In this document: positions 37,074-48,770 of the stretch, in pieces
Layout: every line of letters starts with the position of its first letter
How positions within the stretch are numbered: the stretch's first letter is position 1
Source of the DNA: Dicaeum eximium
Taxonomy: Eukaryota; Chordata; Aves; Passeriformes; Dicaeidae
Length of the DNA stretch: 64,000 nucleotides
NCBI GenBank assembly: GCA_013396995.1
Contig: VWZP01002209.1
Span: 301,020 to 365,019, forward strand
Reading direction: 5' to 3'
Made by a program: the position numbers and the translations under genes
Notes under the pieces: model-generated
Seen by the model: the letters and a program-made list of their open reading frames with translations, nothing else
The model's database searches: none
What the model was told of the DNA's origin: nothing

Positions 37074-38861
37074 GGTTCTTCACATGAATTTCAATTTGAT
37101 AGTACTAGTGATAGCCCTAGTAACTTGAAGCAGCTGAAAAAAAAGTAGGTTATGGAGATGCCAAGGAAATATGATCATCTTTCCATTGCTGTTCTTCAGC
37201 CTTTAAAAAAAGCAAATAACATACACTTATCCAGGGATACTCTACAGCTATCTTTCCCTCAGTTTCCCTCAGAATAGGTGCAATTTAGAATAAAGTGAGG
37301 TTAATATGACAGGATCTACTTTTAAAGCAAGCAGAAAAATGCTTTTGAATATATGAGGCTTTTTCCCATCTGCTGTATTTGAGCAAAAGCAATGATGATA
37401 ACTTTATTACCTCTTTTTCCTCCTCATACTCCTGTGAAGAAATGGGAACAGCAGGTGAAGGACCTTCTACCAAGTGCTGGGGCATGAAACCTTATCCTTC
37501 TTGAAGGAAGATGTTCTCCTTCTAAAGTGAGATGGTGCTTAAGCCAAAGCCAGGAATTTCTAGCAGGATCACAAGGAAACTGGTCTGTTTTGCAGCACTG
37601 CAAGACACCAAACACCCTTCCTGACTTGTTCCTAAACCTAATCACACTTAGGAGTTATCAGCTGAAACTATACATATCTGTGTATTATTTATGGGCCCAA
37701 GAGCAGACAGTCTGCTCAGTTCCTCTCCTGCATCCTCTCCTGCAGTCTCTCTTGCTATCCACTCCTCGTGGTGGACAGAGATAGATGCAGAGAGGAAGAG
37801 CAGAAGCTGTGAGAGACTCCTTTTCTCTTGCCATCCTCCTCTGGTGCAACAGCCAAAAGCATATTTAAACCCTCTCAGCTGAAACAGCTGTGGAAATGTA
37901 GGACAGTTTGCACTCTGCCCCCCACCTCTGGCTCAGAGAGCAGCCATGGTCATGACTGCTGCTCATTTACCTTTCCATCAGAGCCCCAGGGTGAAATACA
38001 GTGGCATACAAAGGTAATCCACCAGAATAAACAGGTCTCTGGATCTGGTCCTCAGAGTGTGTACGTGTGTGTTGGCTTAATTCACTTATTTTCATGACAA
38101 GTGTCTGTGATAAAACATTATTTTCCTTCCCTTTTCTAAATTTCTGAAAATGCTACTCTTCAGCAGAACTGCCCAGGAACAACAGCCAAAGACCAGAAAC
38201 CCCACCTCCCACACCTCTTTTCAGACAGTGCAGCCCTCCTCCTGATCCGGGTGTTCAATCCCCAAAATACCTCACCACTCTCTCAACTCAGGGTTGCTGT
38301 GGGATGCTTGCCCTCGAGGTTTCCAGGCACAGAAATGCTACTGCCTGAAGGTCATGGGTAAGAAGTAGGTCATCTGAGTTGTTCCTCTCATTATTATGCT
38401 CTATGTGACTCAGATATTTCCCTTTGATAGCAGTCAAGGCAGAGCATTAGGAAGTCTGTAGCATGGTGCTTCCACTGTTGCAAGGAATGAACAGACATGC
38501 CATGCTGTTGTGTGGGATTCACACACTAAATGCAGTCCTTTGTGTGTAAAAGCATCATGTGAAATCATTGCACCCAGCATCGAATAGCACAAACTACTGG
38601 TCTAACAACATTTCTTTTCTGTCTTGCCACCTACATGCCTAGTGGTCAGGGAATTTTTTAATCTGTTGAAATTTTGGTTCTGCAGGTCTGGCCCATTTTT
38701 GTCTCTTTCTCTAGGGAAGGTTAGTGGGGAGTTTAATCCCACCAGCTAGAGTCAGCTTTTTGCTTTGCTGAGTCCGTCACCATCCTCAGCGCCCATGATT
38801 CCAGCTGTGAACCAATCTAGATTAGCTCAATGTGAGAGAATACAGAGTACCCCAGAACTAG
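37074..38861. other. Non-coding unique sequence
   Basis: No gene or element recognised. Open frames of up to 89 codons overlap in different registers between 37.4 and 38.1 kb without domain signatures. Confidence 0.6.
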
Positions 38862-39425
38862 GACCCACAGAAAACACTGAGCTGGAAGGGACCCACAAGG
38901 ATCATGAAGTCCAGCTGCTGGCCCTGCACAGCACCATCCCAAATGATCACAGCATGTGCCCAGTACCATTGTCCAAACACTTCTTGAGCTCTGTCAGGCT
39001 TGGTGCTGTGACCACTTCCCTGGGGAGCCTGTTTCAGTGCTCAAACCACACTCCGGGTGTCCAGCCTAAACCTCTCATGACACAACTTCAGGCCATTCCC
39101 TTGGGTTCTGTCCCTGTCACCACAGAGCAGAGGTCAGATCCTGCCCCTCCTCATCCCTTCATGAGGAAGCTGTAACTGCAGTGAGGTCTCCCCTCAGTCT
39201 CCTCCAGGCTGAACAGCCCCAGTGAGCTCAGCTGCTCCCCATAAGGCTTCCCCTCAAGGCCCTTCACCACCAACTGAGCCCTGCTTTGGACACCCTCTAA
39301 TTGCTTAATGTCCTTCCTACACTGCACTACCCAGAACTGCCCCCAGGACTTGAGGTGAGGCTGCACCAGTGCAGAGCAGAGTGGGACAATCATGTCTTCA
39401 TTGAAGTCTTCCTACTGACACATTG
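38862..39425 (-). mobile_element. CR1 LINE, 3' about 560 bases incl. ORF2 C-terminal region
   Basis: This is the longest CR1 copy in the window, inserted antisense. On the minus strand, 39393-39151 remains open and encodes a clear CR1 reverse transcriptase C-terminal segment, with motifs PLCSALVQPHL, QFWVVQCRKDI and LGLFSLEE. After a stop, a frame change continues with GNGLKL-like and RFRLDTR-like residues of the same domain. The plus strand at about 38882-38905 shows the 3' UTR block (GGAAGGGACCCACAAGGATC). The frame is broken by stops, so the copy is dead. It is 5'-truncated, with similarity fading near 39425. Confidence 0.95.
39151..39393 (-). pseudogene. CR1 ORF2 fragment (reverse transcriptase C-terminus), inactive
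   Basis: An 81-codon open remnant of the CR1 ORF2 polyprotein within the larger copy. In intact CR1 elements this region follows the polymerase fingers and palm domains and lies in the conserved C-terminal part of the protein. Here the catalytic domains are missing because of 5' truncation. The first Met is internal to the ancestral frame and is not a real start. It ends at LMKG, where ancestral copies continue, so a premature stop has arisen. Confidence 0.9.
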
Positions 39426-39921
39426 CCACGAAAATGTAACATCCAAGAAAAGGAAAGGACAAATTACATTTACTACTATAACAGCCTCAAATTTATATAG
39501 CAAAATAAAATTACTTACCATGTAGTAAATCTGATAGAAGGGAGATTTGCTTTTGTAACTTCAAGGTAAATTTGTCCTTCACCTGTGAGCAAAGGAGGAT
39601 GTTTTAATGGTTTGCAAACTAAACCTGCTGGGAAAAATGTGAGTGCTACTGACTTTCAATTTTCTGTTATTGCATTGTTGCAGAAACTTCAGGCTACGTG
39701 AAGGATCAGGAGTTACTAGAGACGAAGAGCCAAAATTCTTTTTAAACCAATGGAAAACCATTGAAATATGAATTCTTTCAAACTGAAACAGGTAATAGAA
39801 TGAGATACAGATTTATGAATAACTGGCAAAAGCAGTGTTGTAGCTCTCCAAAATTACAAGCTAGATAACAATGTTAATAAAGTTACAATAAAAGTGACAT
39901 CCAAGTGTAACAACAGCACCA
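39426..39921. other. Unique spacer between two antisense CR1 copies
   Basis: About 500 bases with no recognisable element or gene. It separates two CR1 copies in the same orientation. Since the downstream copy carries its own CR1 3' tail, the two are independent insertions and not one interrupted element. Confidence 0.6.
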
Positions 39922-40290
39922 GAGAATCACACAATGACAGAATGGTTGAAGTTGGAAGGGACCACTGGATGCCATTTGGTCCAGCCTCCCGGTGAAGAAG
40001 AATTACCTACAGCATGTTGCCAAGGACAGTGTCCAGAAAGCTTCAAAAGCTGGATACTGCAAAAGTCTCCAGGCATGGAGACTGCACAGATTCTGGGGGC
40101 AACCTTTGGCAGTGCTTGGTCACCTCACAGTGGAAAAATGTTCAGAGGGAACCCCCTGTGTTTTGATTTGTGCCCACTGCCTCTATCCTGTCACTGGGTA
40201 CTGCTGGGCAGAGCCTGGTTCCAGCTTTTCTGCATCCTCCCCTCAGGTACTTACAGCCATTAAAAACATCCCTCCCTGAGACTTCTGTCA
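39922..40290 (-). mobile_element. CR1 LINE 3' fragment
   Basis: The plus-strand start at 39922 (GAGAATCACACAATGACAGA) is the reverse complement of the CR1 terminal repeats. It is followed by GTTGGAAGGGACCACTGG, the usual 3' UTR core. CCTGTCACTGGGTACTGCTG and a CCCCTCAGGTACTTACAGCC block near 40231-40259 match deeper CR1 sequence. The copy is antisense and truncated. The 3' UTR differs in wording from the copy at 38.9 kb (GGACCACTGG against GGACCCACAAGG), suggesting a different CR1 subfamily and an independent insertion. The open frames across it (up to 109 codons on plus) are antisense chance frames. Confidence 0.9.
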
Positions 40291-41452
40291 GCTAATCAGT
40301 TGCAGCTTTCTTATTGTCCCCAGTCATTGAAAATTATTGTCCCCAGATGGAAAATTCCAAATAATTTTTTCAAGGATGTGCAACTCTTGCCCTTGAAGTT
40401 TAGCTCTACAAAGCCTCAGAGTTTTGAAGTCAAGAAGACACCCAATTCATAGGCAGGTAACCTCTCTCAAAATTTAGACATTTCAAAGTCTGTCCATGCC
40501 TTTAGCCACCTTACTCCTTTTCAAATTTGTATCTGGAACACTAAAACTTTTGTAATAGAAAATTAGGTAAACAAGTGTTGTTGAGCAAATGTTAAAAGGT
40601 GCTTGAACCAGTACTTGAATTGAGATAGACAACATAATAATAAAAGAAAAACCTTTACAGTCTTATTTCTGTGACAGCTTGGAGAACATTTCACAGGTCT
40701 CGTGAGCAATCCACAGGGTGGCTGATCACTCTTCTCACAGGCACAACCAAAAACTGTGTGGTTCTTATTCTTATGTTGATCCAAAGTTTCAACAGCCTGG
40801 CCTTGATAGCAGTGTAAAGACACAGAGAACCCAAAAAGGGGCAGAACTCTCTTGTTTTTAAGCCTTTCGCTTTTCCAAGGCTGTCTCCATCCAGGGAAGG
40901 GCTGCACATCCTTTCAAAACTAAGGCTCTCCTTACTTTTGAGGTTCAGAGATTTTCCACCCTCCCTTGATCCAAGAGGAGGAATGAAAGTATGATCTAAC
41001 TTTGACGTGCACAGAGGCACAGACATGCACCTGCATGCCCTGTTTGTAGCTGAGAATGTGCTCAAAGGGCATTAAGGAAATACTCTTGGACCTGTGCTGC
41101 CGTCACTCTCACGGATCACACGGCAGTGGTTGGGTAAAGGCTGCTCTGGGTTACACCCACCAAAGGGCTGCTTTCTCAGCTCAGTCAGCATACAACATGA
41201 ACTAGAAGCGGTATCACCCTTCCCATTTGAGCCTTTAGTCTGGAGTAATCTCTAGGCCTGGCTTGTAGATCTGCAGACACCAAAAGTATGCTGACTTTCA
41301 CCCGTGCCTCTGCTTCTGAGGCCAGATCAGCAAATGCAAAGCTAATGCACTAAAATGATGAACAGCAGGTCTCCAAATATGCTTTAAAAATAAAATTACA
41401 TTAGCATGACAGTTCAAAGACATTTCTCCCTACAGTTTCCCATGTTAATTTT
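40291..41452. other. Non-coding unique sequence
   Basis: No gene recognised. Two overlapping minus-strand open frames (40563-40907 and 40691-41065, 114 and 124 codons) show no family signature. A CTGCCGT/ACGGCAG inverted pair lies near 41099-41128. Confidence 0.55.
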
Positions 41453-41530
41453 TACATATATCTATATCTAGATAGATATATAGATATATATATATACATA
41501 GATATATATAGATATATAGATATGTGATAT
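41453..41530. repeat. (TAGATA)n/(TA)n microsatellite
   Basis: About 78 bases built from TATCTA, TAGATA and TATATA units in both orientations. The TCTA half is followed by the TAGA half, so the block is an imperfect palindrome. It is probably length-variable. Confidence 0.92.
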
Positions 41531-44500
41531 TCTGCTATTAATTCAGGCTCTCTGAAATCACAGAGGCAAAAGAAATTCTTCGTGGAGTCACAATCTGAAT
41601 ATATTGAAGTACTGCTCTAAGTAAAAAGAGCAAGTACACCTTTAAAATTATCCAAAAGCAAGCTGGAGGGAAAAGAGGACAAGGGAGAGTGAAGGCAGTT
41701 CTTTTCAATGATATGATAAGAAAGCACATCAGAAGAAGAAAATTGTGTCAAGCCATACAAGTAAATTAAATATTTAAAATGAAGCAAAATATTTAGGTCT
41801 AGAAGAGCAGCACAGGCAAGATTCTATAATTAATTATCTCACATGTATTTACCAAGTGATTATTTTTCTTGTTTTGGATTTCTAAAGATTTCTTGTTGCC
41901 ACTGCATCTAGCCTACAGTGTAATTTGTAATAATTTCTTGTTCCATTGATTGCCATGTGACACAGCTTTTTCTGAGTACAGTTCAGTAATTAGTCACTGC
42001 AGAATATGGGAGGGTTTCCCGTCTCAGGCACACATGAAAGGTGAGGAGGTAAAACTTTATGGGAAAAAATGGTTTCATTATCTAAAACAGCAAGAGATTT
42101 CTCAGGTACAAACCCTTCTCTTGTTCCTCCCAAACTCACCAGTGGGGAAAAAAGCTAATTTTTTCTCTCCTTACCCGCCTGACACCCAGTGTTTCTACAT
42201 ATGCAACAAACTACTTAGATGCAGCTGTGGATGCTGAATTTGCTTGATTTAGCTGTTGGGTGAAAACCTGAGCACAGCCTAGAGTCCATAAATTCACCAG
42301 TGAGCAATGTGTCGATAGATTAGTTGTCCTGAGAGTCTTCACTTTAACTGATAAGGCCTGACTAATGATTATTTTCCAAAGTTGCTCACCCTGGAGGATG
42401 CAGACCATGACTGACAGGATAGAGGCAGCATGAGGGGGCTGAAGGAGCTCAGAGGATGGCAGCATCCACAGTCAGAGGAAGCTCCCTGTTTGGTCAAGGA
42501 TTTGGGAGATAAACAGGGAGAGAAGGGAGGTCAGTCCATCAGCTGGCTGAGATGCAGGCGTGGGTCTCCAGTTAACACTGTGTATACAGGCACATTATCC
42601 AGGAGCATCAAGAATTATTCTGTGTGCCTTATACCTCAACCTCGTTATTGCCTGGCATCCTCACCCTTTCCTCACCCATCCTTCAGCCCACACAGTGCCA
42701 CCAGGCTGTGGATGCTGATGCAATGTCCAGGTTGAAGGAATACGGACTGGGAGCTTCGCCTCTGAAATGAAAATCAACCCAGCAAAGCAATGAGACAGAG
42801 CAAGAGCTGGCCTGGGTATTTTTAAAAAGAGTCTTGCTTCTCCCACGCAGGCATGCTATGGTAAGTACCTCCCATACCCGCAGAAAATAATTTCTGGTTT
42901 TAATGATAAAATTAGTTTGAAAAACTACTCTTACACAGACATCCCTGTGAGCCCAAGGGACCAGAGAAATTCAATGGACATTAGAAGTGATTTGCCTGCC
43001 CTTCCCTGTTCCTCATATCTAAAAAAAAAAAAAAAAACCAACATTTTTGCATCACTATAATCTCAAAAATACCTTGTGCAGTTTATCACAAGGTTCTGAA
43101 ACTATGGCCTGTCATTTACAGTGATGATCTCAGGCAAGATGGTGATAACCACACTCTTAGCACCTTCTCTCAGTGGTCAGCAGGAGCTTCTCTATGCCCT
43201 CAGTCCTTGTGGAAGGAGGCCTGTGGTCTGTTGTCAGCATATCTGGCTCTTCTACTCACATATTAAGTGTCTTGTGCTGGTTAAAACCTTTTGGTAATAA
43301 AACCATATTAATGTTGATCCAGATCTCCTGGAAACCATGGGAATGCTCAGAAAAACTGTGATAAAGCAGCAAGATTCTTCAGCAACTAAATGGATGAAAA
43401 TACCAAGAGAGGACAGTATAGCTGTGATATGAAAACTAGCACTTTACTACCCTAAGCTCATAGAATTGCTATTCCTAGAGGGCTTTCCTATTTGGCTGTT
43501 AAGGTAACAGAATTAAGGGTGAGTAGGGGTGGGCATCACATCCTTGCAGCTGTATAGATATAAAAATATGAACTTTCTCCCTGCTGTGGGTGGATATTAA
43601 ATTCTATTTCATTATATCCAAGTACTACCAAACCCAAGGATTTAAGAATGAAAATGCTATGTAATGTCATAGCTACAATATTTTATGAACCCTAACTTTA
43701 TTGACTCAGCTGTCAAAAATGTAAGCACAGTCACTAATGGTGGAGGTAATTCGACCAACGTTCGAAATGCAAATTATCAAAATCAAATCACTCCAGTTTA
43801 GGGAAAGGCATAGGTTTACGCCATGTTAAAAATGAAAGAAACATTTCTGTGTCTAGTGTTGCCCTCTAGATAACATCACTTCATGCATTGATCCCTGCCA
43901 GCAATTCAGAGCTTTCACTTGAACAGCAGCACACTCTGCAGACCATCTGGAATTAACCCTTCAAGCAGTGAGGAAATTAAGATTCCACAATGCCCCTAGA
44001 TATTTTACTTTAAGCTTAAGTAAAGGTTAAGAAGAAAATGAAACATTTGTCCTGTATATTGGCTGTGCTTCTCCTTCCTAGATTATTTCTATATGGTCTG
44101 ATTTCATTAATAGATTGAGGTGAATGCACTACACCTCCAGCAACTGCTCCACACAGTTTTATGAGGAAATGGTTACCTAGTTTCCATAACAGCCCTCAAA
44201 ACCTTTCACTGCAATATAATAAGCATAAATGCCAATCCATCTTCCAATACCAAAGATTTTCCCAGACTGATCACAGGGACCAGTATTTGGAAGCAGATGA
44301 TTATATTTTCAGGCTCCACTTCACAACGACAAGGTTGTGAAGGAAAGGGGCAGTTATCAGACATGTACAGAAAAATAGACTGAAAATAATCAGTCCTACT
44401 TGCAGAAGCAGAATTAGGATTTGGGGGATCATTTCCTAAGTGGTTAAGAAGAGTATGTGATTGAGGAAAATAGATTGCATGTCTAAATTAGTAGTCTTTT

Positions 44501-46227
44501 CACCAAGACATTACGATTGAGGGATGTCCCCTCTTCAGGACATTAGCCTTGGCTAGCATTTTTTTTTCCCCACAAGGAGCACTAGTGTCTGTGGGCACTT
44601 GCCCAGTATTACTGTGAGGTAGGTCCCAGACACTGGATCAACCCTATGTCTGCTCAGAAAGTAAACTTAAACTGCAATACACAGACAACAAGACCTGATC
44701 TCAAACGTCCTTCACGTGCCTCGGTAAAGCCCCTTGCTGGCTTAAAATGTGACCTCACTGTGAGCTGTAAATTTTGGTAGACATGATTTAATAATTTTAA
44801 AGAGGAACCAGAAAGAAAGGGCTGGAGGATCTGGGGAGAGTTTCCATCCCAGCCCACTGGAGTTCCCAGGCCAGGGGGATTTCCTCACAGCCCCACCAAA
44901 GCAGGTCTCTGAGTTCCCCCCTTCTGCGTCAGTGATGAAAAAATATTAAATATAGGTTATAAACCAATCCCTGGATACCTCAACCAGGAATAGTCAACCA
45001 TATGACATGCCAACAGGATTAATTTTCTCAATTTTGCAATGAGCTTCCTCTAAATTAGGTTCATTCAACATACACTGATTTTGAGAAATGCTAACCATTT
45101 TATATGCATATAATGCAGGACTGAGAAAAATGTCTTACAGAAGTATAAGAATATTATGTCAGTATATTTCTGACTGTAAAAATTAGTCTATTTCATATAT
45201 TGTATTCCTTTTTGACCATCTCAGCCCAAAACCTTCTCCCTGATTGTTTTGAGGGGTGGCTCCTTCTTACATAACTTACTACATTTTCCCCAGCCTCTCC
45301 TCTGTTTACAGAATGTTATTTGTTGCTTTTAAAAGGACAAAGGCTGATGATCACTTTTTTTTTTTATTATTGCCCTGTGTCCTTAAAAGTGAGAAATTCT
45401 GTTTCTCTGTGAGCTCTGCACAGAGAGTTTGCAGCAAATTATGAAACCTAGTTTATAATTGGCTTTTCCCACAAACTCTCTCTTGGGAAAGATTGCTGCC
45501 AGCTTTACAAGTCTGTGCTGATTTTGGATAAACCTTCACCAGTTCATGACTTCTCATAAAAATCATGCAATATGCAGACAGCTTGCACAATTTTACCAGA
45601 GCTAAGCATGAATATTTTCAAAAAAATTACATTGCATTTAAATACATCACTTTCTGGAAGACAAGTATTTTTCAGAGACATATTCATTGCAAGAAAGTCC
45701 ACCTTTAGATCCTCTTGCAGCTGTCAAGTTTAGACAGTGAAAAATCTCTGTACTTATAAATCAGTCTCAATAAAGGAAAACAAGTTCAGACTTCTGTCTT
45801 CCTTGTGGGCATCTTCATTTGAAATTCTCTCTGGAAATTGCATTAGTTTTCATATGAGAAGGTCCCTATAATTTGCCTAATTAGTTGCCTGACAGTTTTA
45901 CATGGAGCTTATATGCAGAAAATGAAAGGAATGATGAGGGAAATTCATGGAAGAGTTTTTATTTCCCCTGACAGAAATATCATCTCAATCTGATTTGCAT
46001 GTTAACATTACACATCACCCTCCAAATCTTATTGGTGGAAATATATCCACTCTCATCTATCCCATGAAAACAGAAAACAGGGATTGACATTTGTTCATCT
46101 TGTTCCAGCAAAGCAGCTCCAAAAAGAGTAAATTTGGGGCAGACTAAGATATTGCCTGCCATAGAAAAATTCAGCCTTTTTAAATCACAGTTAAAAGAGA
46201 AACACGATTGCATTTCTGCATCCTAAA
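41531..46227. other. Non-coding unique sequence
   Basis: No gene, RNA or element recognised in about 4.7 kb. It includes an A17 homopolymer at about 43021-43037 without an upstream polyadenylation signal. The open frames are at most 101 codons. The stretch ends at the single N at 46228. Confidence 0.6.
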
Positions 46228-46263
46228 NTAGGAATTACAGGCAAGCAGACAAGCAGATAATTG

Positions 46264-46304
46264 CATGTCCTTTTTTTGGACATGTCTCAGTCAGAGCCTG
46301 AGAC
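46264..46304. other. Two back-to-back small hairpins
   Basis: CATGTCC (46264-46270), a T7 loop and GGACATG (46278-46284) form a perfect 7-bp stem. Beginning on the last base of that arm, GTCTCAG (46284-46290), a seven-base loop and CTGAGAC (46298-46304) form a second perfect 7-bp stem. Two equal stems with equal loops sharing one base is an unusual arrangement, but each is short and no function is implied. Confidence 0.6.
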
Positions 46305-46380
46305 ACAGAAAAGATTGGGTCTTGCTAATAAGTTGTTGAGTTGTTGTAAGAGTACTATATGGCTGGAAGATGCACTCCTT

Positions 46381-46410
46381 TAAATTAATCCTTTAAATTA
46401 AGGATTTAAA
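46381..46410. repeat. Short TTTAAATTAA tandem
   Basis: CTTTAAATTAATC is followed directly by CTTTAAATTAAGG, giving two near-identical units of about 13 bases that contain the TTTAAA palindrome. It looks like a local slippage or duplication event. Confidence 0.7.
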
Positions 46411-46466
46411 AGTCTATATTCTGGGCTAAAAAAGAAAAAGGAATAGTATGAAGGGTCATGTAACTA

Positions 46467-46506
46467 CATGTAGTAGAAATTATCTGCATGTAGTAGAAAT
46501 TATCTG
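46467..46506. repeat. 20-base perfect tandem duplication
   Basis: The unit starting CATGTAGTAGAAATTATCTG occupies 46467-46486 and is repeated exactly at 46487-46506. Zero divergence between units suggests a recent duplication, possibly polymorphic in the population, or an assembly stutter. Confidence 0.92.
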
Positions 46507-46645
46507 GCATCTCAGCTTCTGTGCTGCCTCATGTGTTCTGTTTAAAGTGCTGTGTATGTCACTTGAACACATTTTTATAGGTAACCAAGAACACAATGGA
46601 AGAATTTGCCTCCACATATAATACAAAGTGAAAATTTCAGCTATA

Positions 46646-46712
46646 TATAGTCAACATTTCAACTATAGTTGACATAGTCAACTATATATTCAGATATATA
46701 TAGTCAATATTT
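46646..46712. repeat. Palindrome-bearing ATAGTCAA repeat cluster
   Basis: TCAACTATAGTTGA (46659-46672) is a perfect 14-base palindrome. Around it the string ATAGTCAA recurs three times (about 46648, 46675 and 46699) beside TATATA runs. The cluster could extrude a small cruciform. Beyond this I see no transposon ends or coding sequence. Confidence 0.75.
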
Positions 46713-48410
46713 TTCAGATTTTTTTGTGTGCTTAATTATAAAACTTATTCAAATACATATATTTTTACAGAGAATATTATATGCATTCTATCTAATATTT
46801 TACTCTTTTCCATAACAGAAATTTACAGTCAGTTCTTTTAAACACAGGGTGTGGATTTAATAGGAAAGGGATTACAGATACCTTCTATTTCTTGATACAG
46901 ACAGCAGTAGCAACCTTCAGAATCTCAAACTGAAATTTTCAAGCCAATTCAACAATAATACTTTAGGCATAATATACTTCATTTACATTCTTCCTTGAGG
47001 GAGTTAGAAACACAAATACCATCTTAATTAATTCATAAAAGATAGATTTAGTGTTGTAACTAAATGTGCCTGCAAAGTGTCACTTGAGAAATATAGGCAA
47101 ATATCATTACACAGAGCCATCTATTCTACTAGAGAATAACTAAAAAAAACCTATAAGCTTGAATTATATACAGCATCACATAATTGCTGTTGCTACTGCA
47201 CTTACAGTGGGAGCATAGAAAGTGCTGATGCCAGTTTATATTCAGTACCCAAAACTATTCCAAAGGGAGCCTAAAATAGACTTAATGAATACTTTTAGAA
47301 AACTATTTCCATTTTATATCTAAACAAATAGGTAAAAAGAAGCTAATATAACCATAATCCATACCATTACTTCAGTATCTGAAAATACTTATACATATAT
47401 ACTATTTGACTTCTTGTCTCAATAATTAATCCTAACATCATAATTTGTTTTGTATGTAGTTTACCACATACTATTTGGTTGCATCCAGAGTACAAAGAAC
47501 TTTTGCTATGACGAGTTGAAGTAAAGCAGATACCATGTAAATAATATTCTGGGAAACACAAAGCAAGTTATCAGGCTACAAAAGCTACCTCATGCAAAGC
47601 AGCAATGTTTCTTTGGTTCTAGTCAAGTACAAATGCACAACATCAGTGTTATCCAGCCATTCTATAGGCACAGAGCATAAAAACACTGCTGTGATTATTT
47701 GCAATCTTTTCATTTCGCTCTTCTCTTCAAAGTTTCACTTTGCTTTAAAGATCAATGAGTTTCATTGGATATTAACAAAACAGGTATTTTATGCTAAGAG
47801 GAAGCTTCCGTTACCGTTCCCCATCTCTGCTCAGAAATCTTGACAAAGTGCACATATCAACAACAGCAATGTTCATTTAGATTGGGATGTTCAAATCTCA
47901 GGTGAACCTTTACAAACGAGTCTCAGGTGAACCTTCATAAATAAACCTTTTTTCTGCATATGTTCACAACACAAGTGCTGTTCACTAAAATTTACCTGCA
48001 TTCAATAATTTCTGTTCAGTATTCATTGTTGTGCAGAATTCCCTGGAAAAAGGTCTGGAGTCTGCAGAATCTCACCAAAAATCTACCACAACAAATTTCT
48101 GGCACGAGAAAATGCTTTTCTAAGTTTAGACACTAAACACCTAATTAAAATCAAAGCACTAAAATTTCAGCTTTTTGAAGAAATTAGTGTTTCACAGGAC
48201 AGAGAAAGGCTTGTGCAGTAACCCAAATTAGCTGATAGGAACTAGGCATCTTCAGGCAAGTATAACATCGTCTTACAGGAATTTCAATTCCAGGCTCCTA
48301 CAAGAAATGAAGCTAGCAGGCCCTATAGCCGTTGTTAGAAAAAGGCTTCTGTGATCACAGCAGACTTCTCAAGGTAGCAAGAAACATTTCTGATGAAGAG
48401 GGGAAGATTT
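46713..48410. other. Non-coding AT-rich unique sequence
   Basis: No gene recognised. An imperfect 25-base tandem (unit starting TCTCAGGTGAACCTT) lies at 47896-47945. The remaining sequence is AT-rich with open frames of at most 83 codons. Confidence 0.6.
47896..47945. repeat. 25-base imperfect tandem duplication
   Basis: Unit one (47896-47920) and unit two (47921-47945) share the first 15 bases TCTCAGGTGAACCTT exactly and then diverge modestly (TACAAACGAG against CATAAATAAA). This is an older local duplication than the one at 46467. Confidence 0.8.
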
Positions 48411-48770
48411 TAGAATTGTAGAATCACAGAAGTGTTTGAGTTGGCAGGAACTTTTAAAGGTCATTTAGTCCAAACCCTTGCAGTGAGCAGGGATATCTTC
48501 AGCTTGATCATGTTGCTCAGAGCCCTGTCCAACCTGTCTTTGAATGTGTTCAGGAATGGGTCTAGTTCATCTCTGGGAAACCAGTTCCAGTGCTTTACCA
48601 CACACATCATTAAAAAAATAGTTTAAATTAATGCAAACTTACTACCCTTTGTTCTATCACTACAGGCTGAAAAGTCTGTCTCCATCTTTCTTATAAGCCA
48701 CCTTTGAAAGGCAGAAATAAGATCTCCCCAGAGCCTTCTCTTCCCTCCTCTAACATGCTCTCTGAGGCAG
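48411..48770 (-). mobile_element. CR1 LINE 3' fragment
   Basis: The plus-strand beginning TAGAATTGTAGAATCACAGA is the reverse complement of the degenerate CR1 tail repeats. It is followed by GAGTTGGCAGGAACTTTTAA, AGGTCATTTAGTCCAA and further CR1 3' sequence (CTGTCCAACCTGTCTTTGAA, AAACCAGTTCCAGTG, and the AGATCTCCCCAGAGCCTTCT block at 48720). The copy is antisense, 5'-truncated near 48770, and interrupted by an AT-rich insertion around 48610-48640. No coding frame is retained. Confidence 0.9.

Noticed and set aside
38765..39175. 136-codon plus-strand open frame
   Set aside because: It covers the reverse complement of the CR1 3' UTR. The real coding signal at this place is the minus-strand ORF2 remnant.
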